Assembly: GCA_934129945.1 (NCBI GenBank) | Contig: CAKOXC010000002.1 | Location: 124,001-188,000, forward strand | DNA from: an uncultured Bacilli bacterium | Lineage (GTDB): Bacteria > Bacillota_I > Bacilli_A > RF39 > UBA660 | Direction: 5' to 3' | Length of the DNA stretch: 64,000 bases | Shown: piece by piece, positions 1 through 9,200 of the stretch | How the letters are laid out: each line of letters begins with the position of its first letter | How positions within the stretch are numbered: position 1 is the stretch's first letter | Made by a program: the position numbers and the translations under genes | The notes under the pieces: model-generated | Told to the model about the DNA's origin: nothing | Seen by the model: only the letters and a program-made list of their open reading frames with translations | Databases searched by the model: none

Positions 1-817
1 CATCAGTAATTTCAAAACTTATATTTTTTATTTTATTATATTCATTAATATTAGTTATATTTATCTCAAATTTATCAACTGTTTTATCTTTTAAAACAGT
101 GTATATAAAAGCTTTACCAATTTTTACTTCATCCTTACTTGCTACTTCAATTAAATTACTAGTATCTATTGGCTCATTGTATTTACCATAAATTCCATAA
201 ATAGTATTTTTTTCTATCGTACCTAATATATTACTTGAATTAAATTTAGCATTTTTTTCACCTGGAGTTCCATTAAATGATTTATCTATTCCAGTTATAG
301 AACTTTCAAAAATATAACCAGTTTTTACTTCTATCTTTTTATTGGAATTACTCTCTAAAATCTCGTGTCCTAAACTACCATAAGATTGATTTTCGGCATT
401 AATAAAAGATATTGTTCCAATTCCTTTTATAGTATCTTTAACATATAGACCTGTTTTATAAACATTGTTTTCTTTTAATAAATTTAACACAGTATTAAAT
501 TCTTTATTATTTCTAATTAAAGTTAATGTAACTTTATTATCCTTTATATTTTTTTCAATTTCTTGTGTCAGTTCTTTGATTGAAGATATTTTAGTATCAT
601 TAACTTTCGTTATTGTATCTCCAACTTTTATTTCATTACTTCCCTTATTAAAATAACCATTAAGTTTATAAAATCCAATTACTATAACACCATCATTAGA
701 AATATTAATACCAATATTTTGACCACCCAATACGACTTTACTAGGATAAGCTAAAACATTAATAGGTAAAATTAATAGAGCTAAAAAAAGAGCCAATTTT
801 TTCCTCAATTTATTCAT
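1..817 (-). CDS. spoIVB: SpoIVB-type serine peptidase, C-terminal end cut by window edge
   Basis: The first 272 codons are present; the rest lies left of base 1. Translation shows an N-terminal hydrophobic signal/anchor (about residues 6-23), a PDZ-like region (about 35-115, with the pattern GINISNDGVIVIGF) and the start of a peptidase domain with GIGTISF and SLGHEI (His151). In the SpoIVB (S55) family this GH motif supplies the catalytic histidine; the catalytic serine would be off the window. SpoIVB is the mother-cell-directed signalling protease that triggers pro-sigmaK processing during sporulation in Bacillus. The start has AGGTGAT just upstream. In B. subtilis spo0A follows spoIVB, so spo0A may lie just beyond the left edge (inference). 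Family assignment is from motif recognition. Confidence 0.8.
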   Translation of the reverse strand, partial: MNKLRKKLALFLALLILPINVLAYPSKVVLGGQNIGINISNDGVIVIGFYKLNGYFNKGSNEIKVGDTITKVNDTKISSIKELTQEIEKNIKDNKVTLTLIRNNKEFNTVLNLLKENNVYKTGLYVKDTIKGIGTISFINAENQSYGSLGHEILESNSNKKIEVKTGYIFESSITGIDKSFNGTPGEKNAKFNSSNILGTIEKNTIYGIYGKYNEPIDTSNLIEVASKDEVKIGKAFIYTVLKDKTVDKFEINITNINEYNKIKNISFEITD

Positions 818-880
818 AATATCACCTACTATTATTATGGCTTTAAAACGAATAAATAATTGACTAAAAATTGGCAATAA

Positions 881-1522
881 TTATTTTAATGTTCTTTTTT
901 TGGTAAAATCATTAAATCTATCAAAGTAAGATAAAATATCATTAATTTTATCATCCTTAGCAATAGTTACTATGCTATTATTTTTAAGACCTTCGATTAA
1001 TCTTAATAAAATACTTTGTTCTTTACTTTCAGTTTTAAATTTCAAATTATAATATTCCACATCATTATTTCTGACTTTAAAAGGCTCTAAAGCAATATCT
1101 TTGACCATGATATAGTCACCATTTTCATATACAAACTTATTATACGCAAAAGTTTCTTCATTTAATTTTAGTAAATCAATTTCTTCATTCAAAATACAAT
1201 TTCTAATTCCATTTTCTAAAAAATCAATTTTAAATAATGGACTCTTAGTTTCAAAGTCTAATATAATCAAAGAGTCTTCATATTTTTGAATTACAAAAGT
1301 ACGATCAGCATAGTAAGTTACAATCTTATTATTTTGCGCATTAGCTACCTTATCAATTTCTAATTTTGCATCAATATCTTCTACTCTTTCTTTTAAAATT
1401 GTTAAATCTTTTTTTAAATAATAACTAAAAACCCCTTTTTTTAAGTCATTATCTAAATAACTATCAATTCCTAAAAAACTTAAATTTTTAATGATATAAT
1501 CACCTAATGTATTTGATTCCAT
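881..1522 (-). CDS. hypothetical protein, 213 aa
   Basis: I do not recognise this protein. It is soluble-looking, without a signal peptide or membrane segment, acidic and lysine-rich, with alternating beta-like stretches (for example residues 65-100, with repeated short YADRTFVIQKYEDSLIILDF-type strands) and a helical C-terminus. The ATG at 1522 is preferred over an in-frame TTG at 1528 because AAGGAG lies 7 bases before it. It sits between proS and spoIVB on the same strand, about 40 bases from proS and 63 from spoIVB. Function unknown. Confidence 0.6.
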   Translation of the reverse strand: MESNTLGDYIIKNLSFLGIDSYLDNDLKKGVFSYYLKKDLTILKERVEDIDAKLEIDKVANAQNNKIVTYYADRTFVIQKYEDSLIILDFETKSPLFKIDFLENGIRNCILNEEIDLLKLNEETFAYNKFVYENGDYIMVKDIALEPFKVRNNDVEYYNLKFKTESKEQSILLRLIEGLKNNSIVTIAKDDKINDILSYFDRFNDFTKKRTLK

Positions 1523-1563
1523 AACCAAACTCCTTTCAATATCTATTTAATTATATGAAGTTT

Positions 1564-2997
1564 TTAATATTGTTTGCCAAAATAAACTTTATATTTTCCA
1601 TCTTTTCCACAAACTGGGCATTTACCGTCTGCTTTCTCTTCATCTATAATACATCTAGATTTAAGCCCAGTAGTTTCTTTAATTTTATTTTCACAATTAG
1701 TATTACCACACCAATTAATCTTTATAAACCCTGGTTTATTATTCGCAATTTCTATAAAATCATCCATTGAATTTGCTTCATATAACATAGAATTTCTTCT
1801 ATTTAAAGCTCTGTTATACATATCATTTTGAATTTTGTCTAGTAATTCTTTAATATCATTAGCTATATCATCAATATTTTCAATATTAAATTCAATTTTT
1901 TCTAAAGTATCTCTTCTAACAAAAGTTACTTTATTATTTTCTAAATCTCTTTTACCTATTTCAATACGTATTGGGTATCCTTTAACTTCAGCTTCTGCAA
2001 ATTTAAAACCTGGAGTTTTGTCAGTATTATCAACTTTGTAAGTAACACCAACTTCTTTAAGTTTATCTGTAACTATATCAATATATTTACAAACTTCATC
2101 ATTATTTCCAATAGGTATAACAATAACATCAACTGGAGCTATTTTTGGTGGTAATACAAGCCCACGGTCATCACTATGAGTCATTATAATTCCACCAATC
2201 ATACGAGTTGTACATCCCCAACTTGTTTGATAAGGAGTTTTGAGTTTATTATCTTTATCCAAGAATTGGATTCCAAAAGCTTCTGCAAAATGAGTTCCAA
2301 AATAATGACTAGTTCCATTTTGTAAGGCAACTCCATCATACATCATTGCTTCAATTGTATAAGTTTCCTCAGCACCAGCAAATTTTTCTTTTTCTGTTTT
2401 ACGGCCAGTAATTACTGGAAGTGCTAAATACTCTTTTTGAAACTTTTCATAAATTTTAAACATTTTTATTGTTTCATTTAAAGCTTCTTCTTTTGTAGCA
2501 TGCATAGTATGACCTTCTTGCCATAAAATTTCCCTACTTCTTAAAAAAGGTCTTGTAGTTTTTTCCCATCTAACAATAGTACACCATTGATTGTATAATT
2601 TAGGTAAATCACGATAACTTTTTATTATTTTTTTATAATGCTCGCAAAATAATGTTTCACTAGTTGGACGAACACACATTCTTTCGTCTAATTTTTCATT
2701 ACCACCATGTGTAACCCATGCAACCTCAGGTGCAAAACCCTCTACATGTTCTTTTTCAATATTTAATAATGATTCTGGGATAAACATTGGCATCTGAACA
2801 TTTTCGTGACCTGTTTCTTTAAACATTTTATCAAGAACAGCTACCATTTTTTCCCATATTGCATATCCATAAGGTCTTATTATCATACTACCTTTAACAC
2901 CAGAATAATCTACTAAATCGGCTTTTTTTACAACATCTGTGTACCATTTAGCAAAATCTACATCACGACTTGTTATATCTTTTAATTGTTCTTTCAT
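1564..2997 (-). CDS. proS: prolyl-tRNA synthetase, archaeal/eukaryotic-like type
   Basis: ProRS charges tRNA-Pro with proline in the cytoplasm. The 477-residue length, the lack of the editing insertion seen in E. coli-type ProRS, and class II motifs fit the short type 3 form: the N-terminal DVDFAKWYTDVVKKADL, motif 2 around the VRWE...RPFLRSREILWQEGH segment (about residues 140-160), and motif 3 with GCTTRMIGGIIMTHSDDRGL (about 265-285). The C-terminus carries a zinc-ribbon-like domain with Cys pairs (WCGNTNCE, CPVCGKDGKYKVYFGKQY), typical of this type. It follows xseB with 8 bases between them, so probably the same transcript as xseA/xseB. Confidence 0.97.
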   Translation of the reverse strand: MKEQLKDITSRDVDFAKWYTDVVKKADLVDYSGVKGSMIIRPYGYAIWEKMVAVLDKMFKETGHENVQMPMFIPESLLNIEKEHVEGFAPEVAWVTHGGNEKLDERMCVRPTSETLFCEHYKKIIKSYRDLPKLYNQWCTIVRWEKTTRPFLRSREILWQEGHTMHATKEEALNETIKMFKIYEKFQKEYLALPVITGRKTEKEKFAGAEETYTIEAMMYDGVALQNGTSHYFGTHFAEAFGIQFLDKDNKLKTPYQTSWGCTTRMIGGIIMTHSDDRGLVLPPKIAPVDVIVIPIGNNDEVCKYIDIVTDKLKEVGVTYKVDNTDKTPGFKFAEAEVKGYPIRIEIGKRDLENNKVTFVRRDTLEKIEFNIENIDDIANDIKELLDKIQNDMYNRALNRRNSMLYEANSMDDFIEIANNKPGFIKINWCGNTNCENKIKETTGLKSRCIIDEEKADGKCPVCGKDGKYKVYFGKQY

Positions 2998-3005
2998 ATC
3001 TTCAC

Positions 3006-3230
3006 CTATTCCTCTATATTAAAATCTTCTAAAGAACCATTTTCTTTTAAAATTTTATTTACTGAAGCTGTAGCTTCGTCTAACTTTTTACTACAATTAC
3101 TAGCAAGTTCCATTGCTTTTGTGTATTCTTTAATAGATTCATCTAAATTTCCATTACCATTTTCTAATTTTTTTACTATAGTTTCTAATTCATTTAATGA
3201 TTCTTCAAATGTTTTTTCTTCTTTAGCCAT
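3006..3230 (-). CDS. xseB: exodeoxyribonuclease VII small subunit
   Basis: The 74-residue helical protein has the XseB pattern TFEESLNELETIVKKLENG followed by the LDESIKEYTKAMELASNCSKKLDEA helix. XseB binds XseA in multiple copies to form exonuclease VII, which degrades single-stranded DNA from both ends. Its start overlaps the end of xseA by 8 bases, the usual translational coupling. Length matches the family (70-80 residues). Confidence 0.95.
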   Translation of the reverse strand: MAKEEKTFEESLNELETIVKKLENGNGNLDESIKEYTKAMELASNCSKKLDEATASVNKILKENGSLEDFNIEE

Positions 3231-4422
3231 TATTTACCTCCAAAACTTTTGCTTTTATATTACCATTTTTAATTCTTATGTCAATATTATCTTCTTTATT
3301 TATATCTTTAATATCTTTAATTACTTTATTATCTTTTTTTACTACACTATAACCTCTATCTAAAATATTTAAAGGATTAACCAATTTCAATGTATTAGCA
3401 AGTAACACTAATTCATGATTTTTGTTAATAAGAATATTTTTTATATTTTTATTTAAATTATCAATAAGCATATCTAATTTTTGCTCTTTTATTTCATAGA
3501 TTGATAAAGGATTTTTTAATATAAATGAATCTTTTATAGCATTTAATTTATTCTTTTTTATCTCTATTATATTATTCATGCATTTATTAGATCTTAAAGT
3601 TAATTGATTTATCATAAATTTTACATCACTAATTGTTGGCACTGCCATTTCAGCAGCCCCGGTAGGTGTTGGTGCTCTTAAATCTGATACAAAATCTGCT
3701 ATTGTAAAATCTATTTCATGTCCGACTGCACTAATTATTGGTATTTTACTTTCAAATATTGCACGTGCTACAATTTCTTCATTAAAAGCCCATAAATCTT
3801 CAATAGATCCTCCACCTCGGCCACAAATAATAACATCTAAATCATAATCTTGTGCTGTTTTTATTTGTTTTACTATATCAGGTGCTGCGCTTTTTCCTTG
3901 AACAAGGCATGGAAACAAAATTGTTTCACAAATTGGGTATCTTCTTTTAATAGTACTTAAAATATCTTTAATTGCTGCTCCGGTTGGGGCTGTAATAACA
4001 CCAATTCTTGTCGGATATTTAGGAATTTGTTTTTTAAACTTTGGATCAAACAATCCTTCGGCAGCTAATTTTTTCTTTAATTTTTCAAATTCGATATATA
4101 AATTCCCAACACCATCAACTTCCATTTTTTCAACATATATTTGGTATGAACCTTGTGCTGGATAGCAAGAAATTCTACCTTCAACCAAAACATTCATTCC
4201 ATCCTCTGGTTCAAAGTTAAGTTTTAAGGCATTAGTCTGAAACATAACAGCTGAAAGCCTTGATTGTTCATCCTTTAATGTAAAATATAAATGTCCCCTT
4301 GAATGATTTTTAAAATTAGATATTTCTCCTTTTAAATATACATGCTGTAAATGAGGATTATTATCAAAATATGCTTTTAAATAATTATTAATTCTAGAAA
4401 TTGTTACATATTTATCTTGCAT
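3223..4422 (-). CDS. xseA: exodeoxyribonuclease VII large subunit
   Basis: XseA is the catalytic subunit of exonuclease VII. The N-terminal OB-fold (about residues 1-105; VYLKGEISNFKNHSRGHLYFTLKD) binds single-stranded DNA. The central catalytic domain holds IGVITAPTGAAIKDI, ICGRGGGSIEDLWAFNEE and SAVGHEIDFTIADFVSDLRAPTPTGAAE, all family hallmarks. The C-terminal part is a long helical segment ending in LDRGYSVVKKD. At 399 residues it is slightly shorter than the E. coli protein (about 455). Downstream xseB overlaps by 8 bases. Confidence 0.97.
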   Translation of the reverse strand: MQDKYVTISRINNYLKAYFDNNPHLQHVYLKGEISNFKNHSRGHLYFTLKDEQSRLSAVMFQTNALKLNFEPEDGMNVLVEGRISCYPAQGSYQIYVEKMEVDGVGNLYIEFEKLKKKLAAEGLFDPKFKKQIPKYPTRIGVITAPTGAAIKDILSTIKRRYPICETILFPCLVQGKSAAPDIVKQIKTAQDYDLDVIICGRGGGSIEDLWAFNEEIVARAIFESKIPIISAVGHEIDFTIADFVSDLRAPTPTGAAEMAVPTISDVKFMINQLTLRSNKCMNNIIEIKKNKLNAIKDSFILKNPLSIYEIKEQKLDMLIDNLNKNIKNILINKNHELVLLANTLKLVNPLNILDRGYSVVKKDNKVIKDIKDINKEDNIDIRIKNGNIKAKVLEVNNG

Positions 4423-4426
4423 AAAA

Positions 4427-5341
4427 TCACCTCTTATTTTTAGTTTTATTAAGAATACTTGTTATATCGTTATAATGTTTACTATAATTTTTTATAACGG
4501 TTTGTTTATAAATTACTGGAAATGAAAAATTCATTCTTATTTCCAGTTGCTTAATTGTATTTTCTATGAACTCTGGAGTTAAAATATTATATAAATTTAC
4601 AAACTCTTCTTTATAATAATCTGATGAAAAACTTAAATATTTTTCTAATTCACTATCAAATTTTATTTTATTATTAATATCAACTTTTAATTCTGGTACA
4701 TATGAATCGAAACAAAAACTTAATTCATTATCATATAAAGGGGTTAAAAAGGCGTCATTTACAGTTTCTTCTATCTCCCAATTTCTTTCATGTCGATCTG
4801 TTTGCATTACAAGATAATCTAAAGAATATCTCTTTGTTAATTCATCCATTATTTTTTTTACAATTTCACAACGTTTAGAATCAGAAAAATTTCTATAGTG
4901 ATAATTTAATGCATCCCAAATTGTTTCTAAATTATTCATTTTATTAATTAGATAATTTTTATATTCATTACTTATTGGATAGCAAATATTTTCACCTAAA
5001 TATTCATTTACTAAATGATTTTTTTCTAAATGTTTTAAATAATCTTTTAAAATAATTGAACCATTAACATATATAGCTTTATCATTAGTTTTATAGTTTT
5101 CTACTAAAGTACCATATCTATTCTTATATTTTCCTAAATAAACTTTACAGCTTTCTATACCAACTTTTTCACAAAGCTCACTAACTATTAAATCATTATA
5201 AAAATTTTCAAGATCATATTTAAATAAATTATCTCTTGGCAAAAATTTAAAAATATAATTTTTACCATCAATGCTAACATTATTAATTTCTTCAAATCTA
5301 TATCTTTTTTTAAAGTAATTTGTTAAATCTATTTCATTCAT
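4427..5341 (-). CDS. HipA/CtkA-like protein kinase
   Basis: A 304-residue protein with features of the HipA-type kinase fold: a small N-lobe with a candidate ATP-binding lysine (YIFKF, Lys32), a catalytic-loop motif DRHERN (Asp182, Asn187) and a metal-binding LYDNE (Asp204). HipA itself uses an equivalent D-x4-N loop. The C-terminus is helical. There is no HipB-like helix-turn-helix antitoxin next to it, so a classical HipBA module is unlikely. It lies 2 bases downstream of nusB and 4 bases before xseA, so it is embedded in a housekeeping operon. A diverged paralogue is at 8274-9200. Substrate unknown. Confidence 0.65.
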   Translation of the reverse strand: MNEIDLTNYFKKRYRFEEINNVSIDGKNYIFKFLPRDNLFKYDLENFYNDLIVSELCEKVGIESCKVYLGKYKNRYGTLVENYKTNDKAIYVNGSIILKDYLKHLEKNHLVNEYLGENICYPISNEYKNYLINKMNNLETIWDALNYHYRNFSDSKRCEIVKKIMDELTKRYSLDYLVMQTDRHERNWEIEETVNDAFLTPLYDNELSFCFDSYVPELKVDINNKIKFDSELEKYLSFSSDYYKEEFVNLYNILTPEFIENTIKQLEIRMNFSFPVIYKQTVIKNYSKHYNDITSILNKTKNKR

Positions 5342-5343
5342 TA

Positions 5344-5739
5344 TTATTCCTTAATTATTTTATCTAAAATAGCATTTATCATTTTCTTTATATTATCATC
5401 ACAATATTTTTTAGCTAACTCTATAGCTTCATTTATAACTACTACTTCTGGAGTATCAGTATATTTTAATTCATATATAGCAACTCTTAATATTGCTGAA
5501 CCAATTTTATCTATTCTATCAATAGTCCAATCAGTCATGTATCTATTTGCTAAAGTATTTAATTCTTCAATATGATCTAAAACACCATTTACAATAGTAT
5601 TAACAAATTCATTTTCTACTTCTATATTATCTTTTATTATTTCTTCTATCGGGGTTTTAGTTTTTCCTGCGTTCATAATTTCATATTGATATAGTATTAT
5701 CATACATTTTTCTCTAAGTTCACTTCTTGTTTTTGACAT
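5344..5739 (-). CDS. nusB: transcription antitermination factor NusB
   Basis: NusB is an all-helical RNA-binding factor that acts with NusE (S10) in rRNA antitermination. The 131 residues match the family length and show its pattern: RSELREKCMIILYQYE at the start, DWTIDRIDKIGSAILRVAIYEL in the middle, and PEVVVINEAIELAKKYCDD near the end. In Bacillus nusB also lies close to the xse genes, as here. It is the first gene of a compact run with the HipA-like gene and xseA/xseB downstream. Confidence 0.96.
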   Translation of the reverse strand: MSKTRSELREKCMIILYQYEIMNAGKTKTPIEEIIKDNIEVENEFVNTIVNGVLDHIEELNTLANRYMTDWTIDRIDKIGSAILRVAIYELKYTDTPEVVVINEAIELAKKYCDDNIKKMINAILDKIIKE

Positions 5740-5801
5740 AATTAATCACCGAATTAATTATATCAAAAAAATATAATAATTTATAGTAAATAAAGAAAAA
5801 A

Positions 5802-5823
5802 AGACAACTTTTTCAAGTTATCT
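5802..5823 (-). terminator. intrinsic terminator after the small membrane protein gene
   Basis: On the minus strand an AGATAACTT/AAGTTGTCT stem (one G-T pair) around a short loop is followed by seven T. It lies about 25 bases past the stop of the gene at 5847-6002. Confidence 0.7.
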
Positions 5824-5846
5824 CATTTAAAATTATATTTTTAAAA

Positions 5847-6002
5847 CTACTTAATATCTTTAACCATGCTATTTGCTTCATCTAACATAGAATTAATTAA
5901 TTTATCAGCATTTCTTTTAGTACTTTTATTCATTAAAACATATGCTGTTAAACCAGCTGTTCCTAACATAGTAAGACCTACTATACCCATAGTTTTTTTC
6001 AT
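5847..6002 (-). CDS. small single-span membrane protein, 51 aa
   Basis: A short protein beginning MKKTMGIVGLTMLGTAGLTAYVLMN: one hydrophobic segment (about residues 5-24) followed by a charged helix ending in ANSMVKDIK. This resembles the general layout of small YtxH-like or other envelope-associated Firmicute proteins, but no specific family is assigned. ATG at 6002 is chosen because AGAGGATG precedes it; an upstream in-frame start at 6035 lacks support. It has its own terminator downstream. Function unknown. Confidence 0.6.
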   Translation of the reverse strand: MKKTMGIVGLTMLGTAGLTAYVLMNKSTKRNADKLINSMLDEANSMVKDIK

Positions 6003-6039
6003 AATATCACATCCTCTTATAACTAATATTTCCAATTAA

Positions 6040-8232
6040 TTATAAATTATTCTCTAAAAATTCTTTTAAAGATGTTTTTCTATAAGTTGAATAATCATTA
6101 ACTACAGACATTTCAAAAGCTTCTTTTTCACCAATTAAAACTAGACTTTTTTTAGCACGTGAAACACCTGTATAGATAAGTTTGTTATAAAGCATTTTAC
6201 TATAATTTTTACTTACTGGAATAATAACATGAGGAAATTCACTACCCTGTGATTTATGGATTGTAATAGCATAAGCATGTTTGATTTGTGCCATATCCTC
6301 TTTTTTATATTCAACATAATTACCATCAAAATCTATGGTAACAATTTCTGATTTTCTAGGACTATATACTGTATCAATAGAAACTATATAACCAATATCA
6401 CCATTAAAAACATTACAATCAGGATTATTAGCAAGTTGCAAAACTTTATCATGTTCTCTAAAAATAACATGATTTATTTCTATTTCTTTTTTATCATTAC
6501 TTTTAGGATTAAATAAATTTTGCATTAATAAATTTAGATTATCTATTCCATTTTCTCCTTTGTACATTGGTGCAAGTATTTGTAAATCTTTATCCTTTAA
6601 TCCTTTTTCAATGCTTTTTTCAACCACTTGTTTAATATAACTTTTTATCTTCTTAGATTCACATATTAAAAAATTATAATCATCTTTTTTAGTCAAATAA
6701 TTATTAGTTATTTTATGGTCTTTAATTTCTTTAGCTAAAAATGGTATATAGGAATTATCACTTTGACGATAAATTTTAGATAAAGGACAAAAAGAAAATT
6801 TATTTGAATCAATTAAATCATTTAATATTAATCCTGCACCTACTGAAGGTAATTGAAATGAATCTCCAACTAAAATTAATTGAATGTTACTATCTATTCC
6901 TTTTAATAAAGCATCCATTAAATAAGTATCTATCATACTAACTTCATCAACTATAATTAATTTTTGATGATTTTTATTATATTCATTTACCCCAAAAGCA
7001 TTTGTATCTTTATTCCACTTTAAAAATCTATGTATTGTAGATGCAGGTAATGTTGTTGATTCAGCCATCTTTTTACTTGCACGTCCAGTCGGAGCTAAAA
7101 GTGCTATATTTGTAGCACAATCTAGTGGACTTAATTTATAATTATCAATATATAATTTACATATTGCATTGATAATAGTAGTTTTACCTGTTCCAGGACC
7201 TCCAGAAATTATTGTAACGCGATTTTGTAAAGCTTTTTTTATAGCATTTTCTTGTTCTTCATTATAATCAACTTCTAAAATATTTTCTAAATACTCTATT
7301 TTCTCATCAAGACATTTTATTGTCTTTTTACCATAAGAAACTATATTTTTTAAATTATAAGATATATCTTTTTCCATTTCATAAATTTCTTTTAAGTAGT
7401 ATTTATTATCAATTAATACTATATAATCATTTTTTATTAGTTCATTTAATAATTCATCAATATAAACTTCATCTAATATTAATTTATAATTAAATTTTAA
7501 AGCATCAATAATTTCTTCTTTATAATAATAAGTATCACCATTTGAATTACTTAAATATTGCATACTTTCTAAAATACAAGCTTTAACTCTTACTTCATCA
7601 TCAAAATTATTATTTTTTAAAAATATATTATCTAATTTATTAAAAGGAATTATTTCTTTTAAAAGGTATATATTTAAATCTACTAAATTTAAGGTTTTAT
7701 CTTGATAACGATTAAATATTTTTATAGCTTCTGGTATTGAAAAGCCCATTTGTTTTAATTTAACAATTATGTCATCAGATACAGAGGCTTTTAATACTGA
7801 GTCATATATTTTTAAGGCTTTTGCTTCAGTAATACCAGGTACTAACAAAAGGTTTGTATAATTTTCTTTAATTTTGTTAATTGCATCTTCTTTAAATGTT
7901 TCTACTATTTTTTTTGCAGTCTTACTTCCACAACCTTTTATTAAAGAACTTGATAAAAATTCGATTATTGATTCTTCTGTAGTAGGAAGAACTTTTTCAT
8001 AATCATTAAATTTATATTGTTTACCAAATCTTTCATGTGTAATATAATTACCATATAAAATATATGTATCATCAAAATTAATATCTATAATAGATCCAGT
8101 TATAGTAATTGTTTTATTTATTAAATCATTTAATTCTTCATCATTAGTTTCTTTTATGCGAAAAAGCCCTACAAAAAAGCCATTATCATTTTGATAGATT
8201 GTATTTTTTATTTTTCCCTTGATGTAATTCAT
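6040..8232 (-). CDS. recD2: RecD2-type ATP-dependent DNA helicase
   Basis: A 730-residue superfamily 1B helicase of the RecD2/YrrC type found in bacteria without RecBC. The N-terminal region has an OB-like part (about residues 1-80) and helix-hairpin-helix segments (KGCGSKTAKKIVETF, LLVPGITEAKALKI), then the helicase core: Walker A GGPGTGKTTIINAI (about residue 340), LLAPTGRASKKMAE, Walker B-type IIVDEVSMID, GDSFQLPSVGAG, and the C-terminal HAYAITIHKSQGSEFPHVI and LIYTGVSRAKKSLVLIG. The protein unwinds DNA 5' to 3' in known members and is linked to DNA repair. It is preceded by a HipA-like gene 41 bases away. Confidence 0.95.
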   Translation of the reverse strand: MNYIKGKIKNTIYQNDNGFFVGLFRIKETNDEELNDLINKTITITGSIIDINFDDTYILYGNYITHERFGKQYKFNDYEKVLPTTEESIIEFLSSSLIKGCGSKTAKKIVETFKEDAINKIKENYTNLLLVPGITEAKALKIYDSVLKASVSDDIIVKLKQMGFSIPEAIKIFNRYQDKTLNLVDLNIYLLKEIIPFNKLDNIFLKNNNFDDEVRVKACILESMQYLSNSNGDTYYYKEEIIDALKFNYKLILDEVYIDELLNELIKNDYIVLIDNKYYLKEIYEMEKDISYNLKNIVSYGKKTIKCLDEKIEYLENILEVDYNEEQENAIKKALQNRVTIISGGPGTGKTTIINAICKLYIDNYKLSPLDCATNIALLAPTGRASKKMAESTTLPASTIHRFLKWNKDTNAFGVNEYNKNHQKLIIVDEVSMIDTYLMDALLKGIDSNIQLILVGDSFQLPSVGAGLILNDLIDSNKFSFCPLSKIYRQSDNSYIPFLAKEIKDHKITNNYLTKKDDYNFLICESKKIKSYIKQVVEKSIEKGLKDKDLQILAPMYKGENGIDNLNLLMQNLFNPKSNDKKEIEINHVIFREHDKVLQLANNPDCNVFNGDIGYIVSIDTVYSPRKSEIVTIDFDGNYVEYKKEDMAQIKHAYAITIHKSQGSEFPHVIIPVSKNYSKMLYNKLIYTGVSRAKKSLVLIGEKEAFEMSVVNDYSTYRKTSLKEFLENNL

Positions 8233-8273
8233 AGTATCACCAAAACAATTGTACCATAAAAAAAGAAAAGAAC

Positions 8274-9200
8274 CTATCTTTTTTTACTAAGTTCTTCTTC
8301 TAATATTTTTTCTATTTGATTATAGTTATATGTATATCTAGCTAATATACTTTCTTTTATTTTATAAGGTATTTTTATTCTTAATTCACTTTCAATTGTT
8401 ATAAGCATCCATTTAATGTTTGCAGGAGTTAATGATTTAAACATATTTTTAAATATTTGAACAAATTCTTCTGATGAATAATTTAAATATTTTTTTAGTT
8501 CTACTAAGTTATCATATTCAGTTCGAGCCTGATTAAATTCATCGACTTTAATATTTAAATTTTTATTTTTATCATAATCTAGACCATCAAGCATTTTTTG
8601 ATTATCATAAACTGGAGCTAATTTTGCATATGAACTATTTTCTGCAATCATCCAGTTATATGAAGCACCATCCCACTGACAAGTAATAATGTCAAACATA
8701 AATTTTTCGTTCAAATTATACATTATATTTTTTACTATAACTTCTTTATTAGGATAACAATTATATCTAATTTCTAATAAATTCCATATATCTATTAAAT
8801 TATTAAATTTATCAAAATTAAATTCTTTTTTATCTAAGTTATTTTCGTTGTAATATTCATAAATAAGGTCATCACCAGATATATAGTTGTAATTTAAATC
8901 TTTAAAGTTTGGGGAAATGACACCATATTCACCATTTATACAAGCAAGATCATAACTTGCATGCTCAATACCGAGATATTCCAACATTTTATCAGCTAGC
9001 ATTTCTTTAAAAGCTTCTTCTTTTGAGCATGATTTAAAATAGTAAATAGCATTATTAATTGTAATTATAATTATATTAGAATCTCGGTTAATATCAGAAT
9101 TATTTTTTATCGCAACACTACCATATTTTTCTAGTAAATAACTATCTAAATCTATATACCCATCTAGATTTCTTTCTATAAAGCTTAAATCTTTAATCAT
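8274..9200 (-). CDS. diverged HipA-like kinase paralogue
   Basis: A 308-residue paralogue of the protein at 4427-5341, recognisable from the shared C-terminal plan (SLTPANIKWMLITIE versus LTPEFIENTIKQLE, then a KIP/SFP segment and NYNQIEKIL versus HYNDITSIL). Candidate kinase residues remain: YYFK (Lys56), a D-x4-N loop read here as WDGASYN (Asp177, Asn182) and VYDNQ (Asp199). The loop has lost the DRH wording, so it may be a weak or specialised kinase. It overlaps the start-side gene at 9193 by 8 bases, indicating coupled translation. No antitoxin partner is visible. Function unknown. Confidence 0.55.
   Translation of the reverse strand: MIKDLSFIERNLDGYIDLDSYLLEKYGSVAIKNNSDINRDSNIIIITINNAIYYFKSCSKEEAFKEMLADKMLEYLGIEHASYDLACINGEYGVISPNFKDLNYNYISGDDLIYEYYNENNLDKKEFNFDKFNNLIDIWNLLEIRYNCYPNKEVIVKNIMYNLNEKFMFDIITCQWDGASYNWMIAENSSYAKLAPVYDNQKMLDGLDYDKNKNLNIKVDEFNQARTEYDNLVELKKYLNYSSEEFVQIFKNMFKSLTPANIKWMLITIESELRIKIPYKIKESILARYTYNYNQIEKILEEELSKKR

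Noticed and set aside
1555..1770. Plus-strand ORFs inside proS, valS, priA, ileS, prkC and others
   Set aside because: They lie opposite well-recognised conserved genes, lack ribosome sites and have low-complexity hydrophobic translations.
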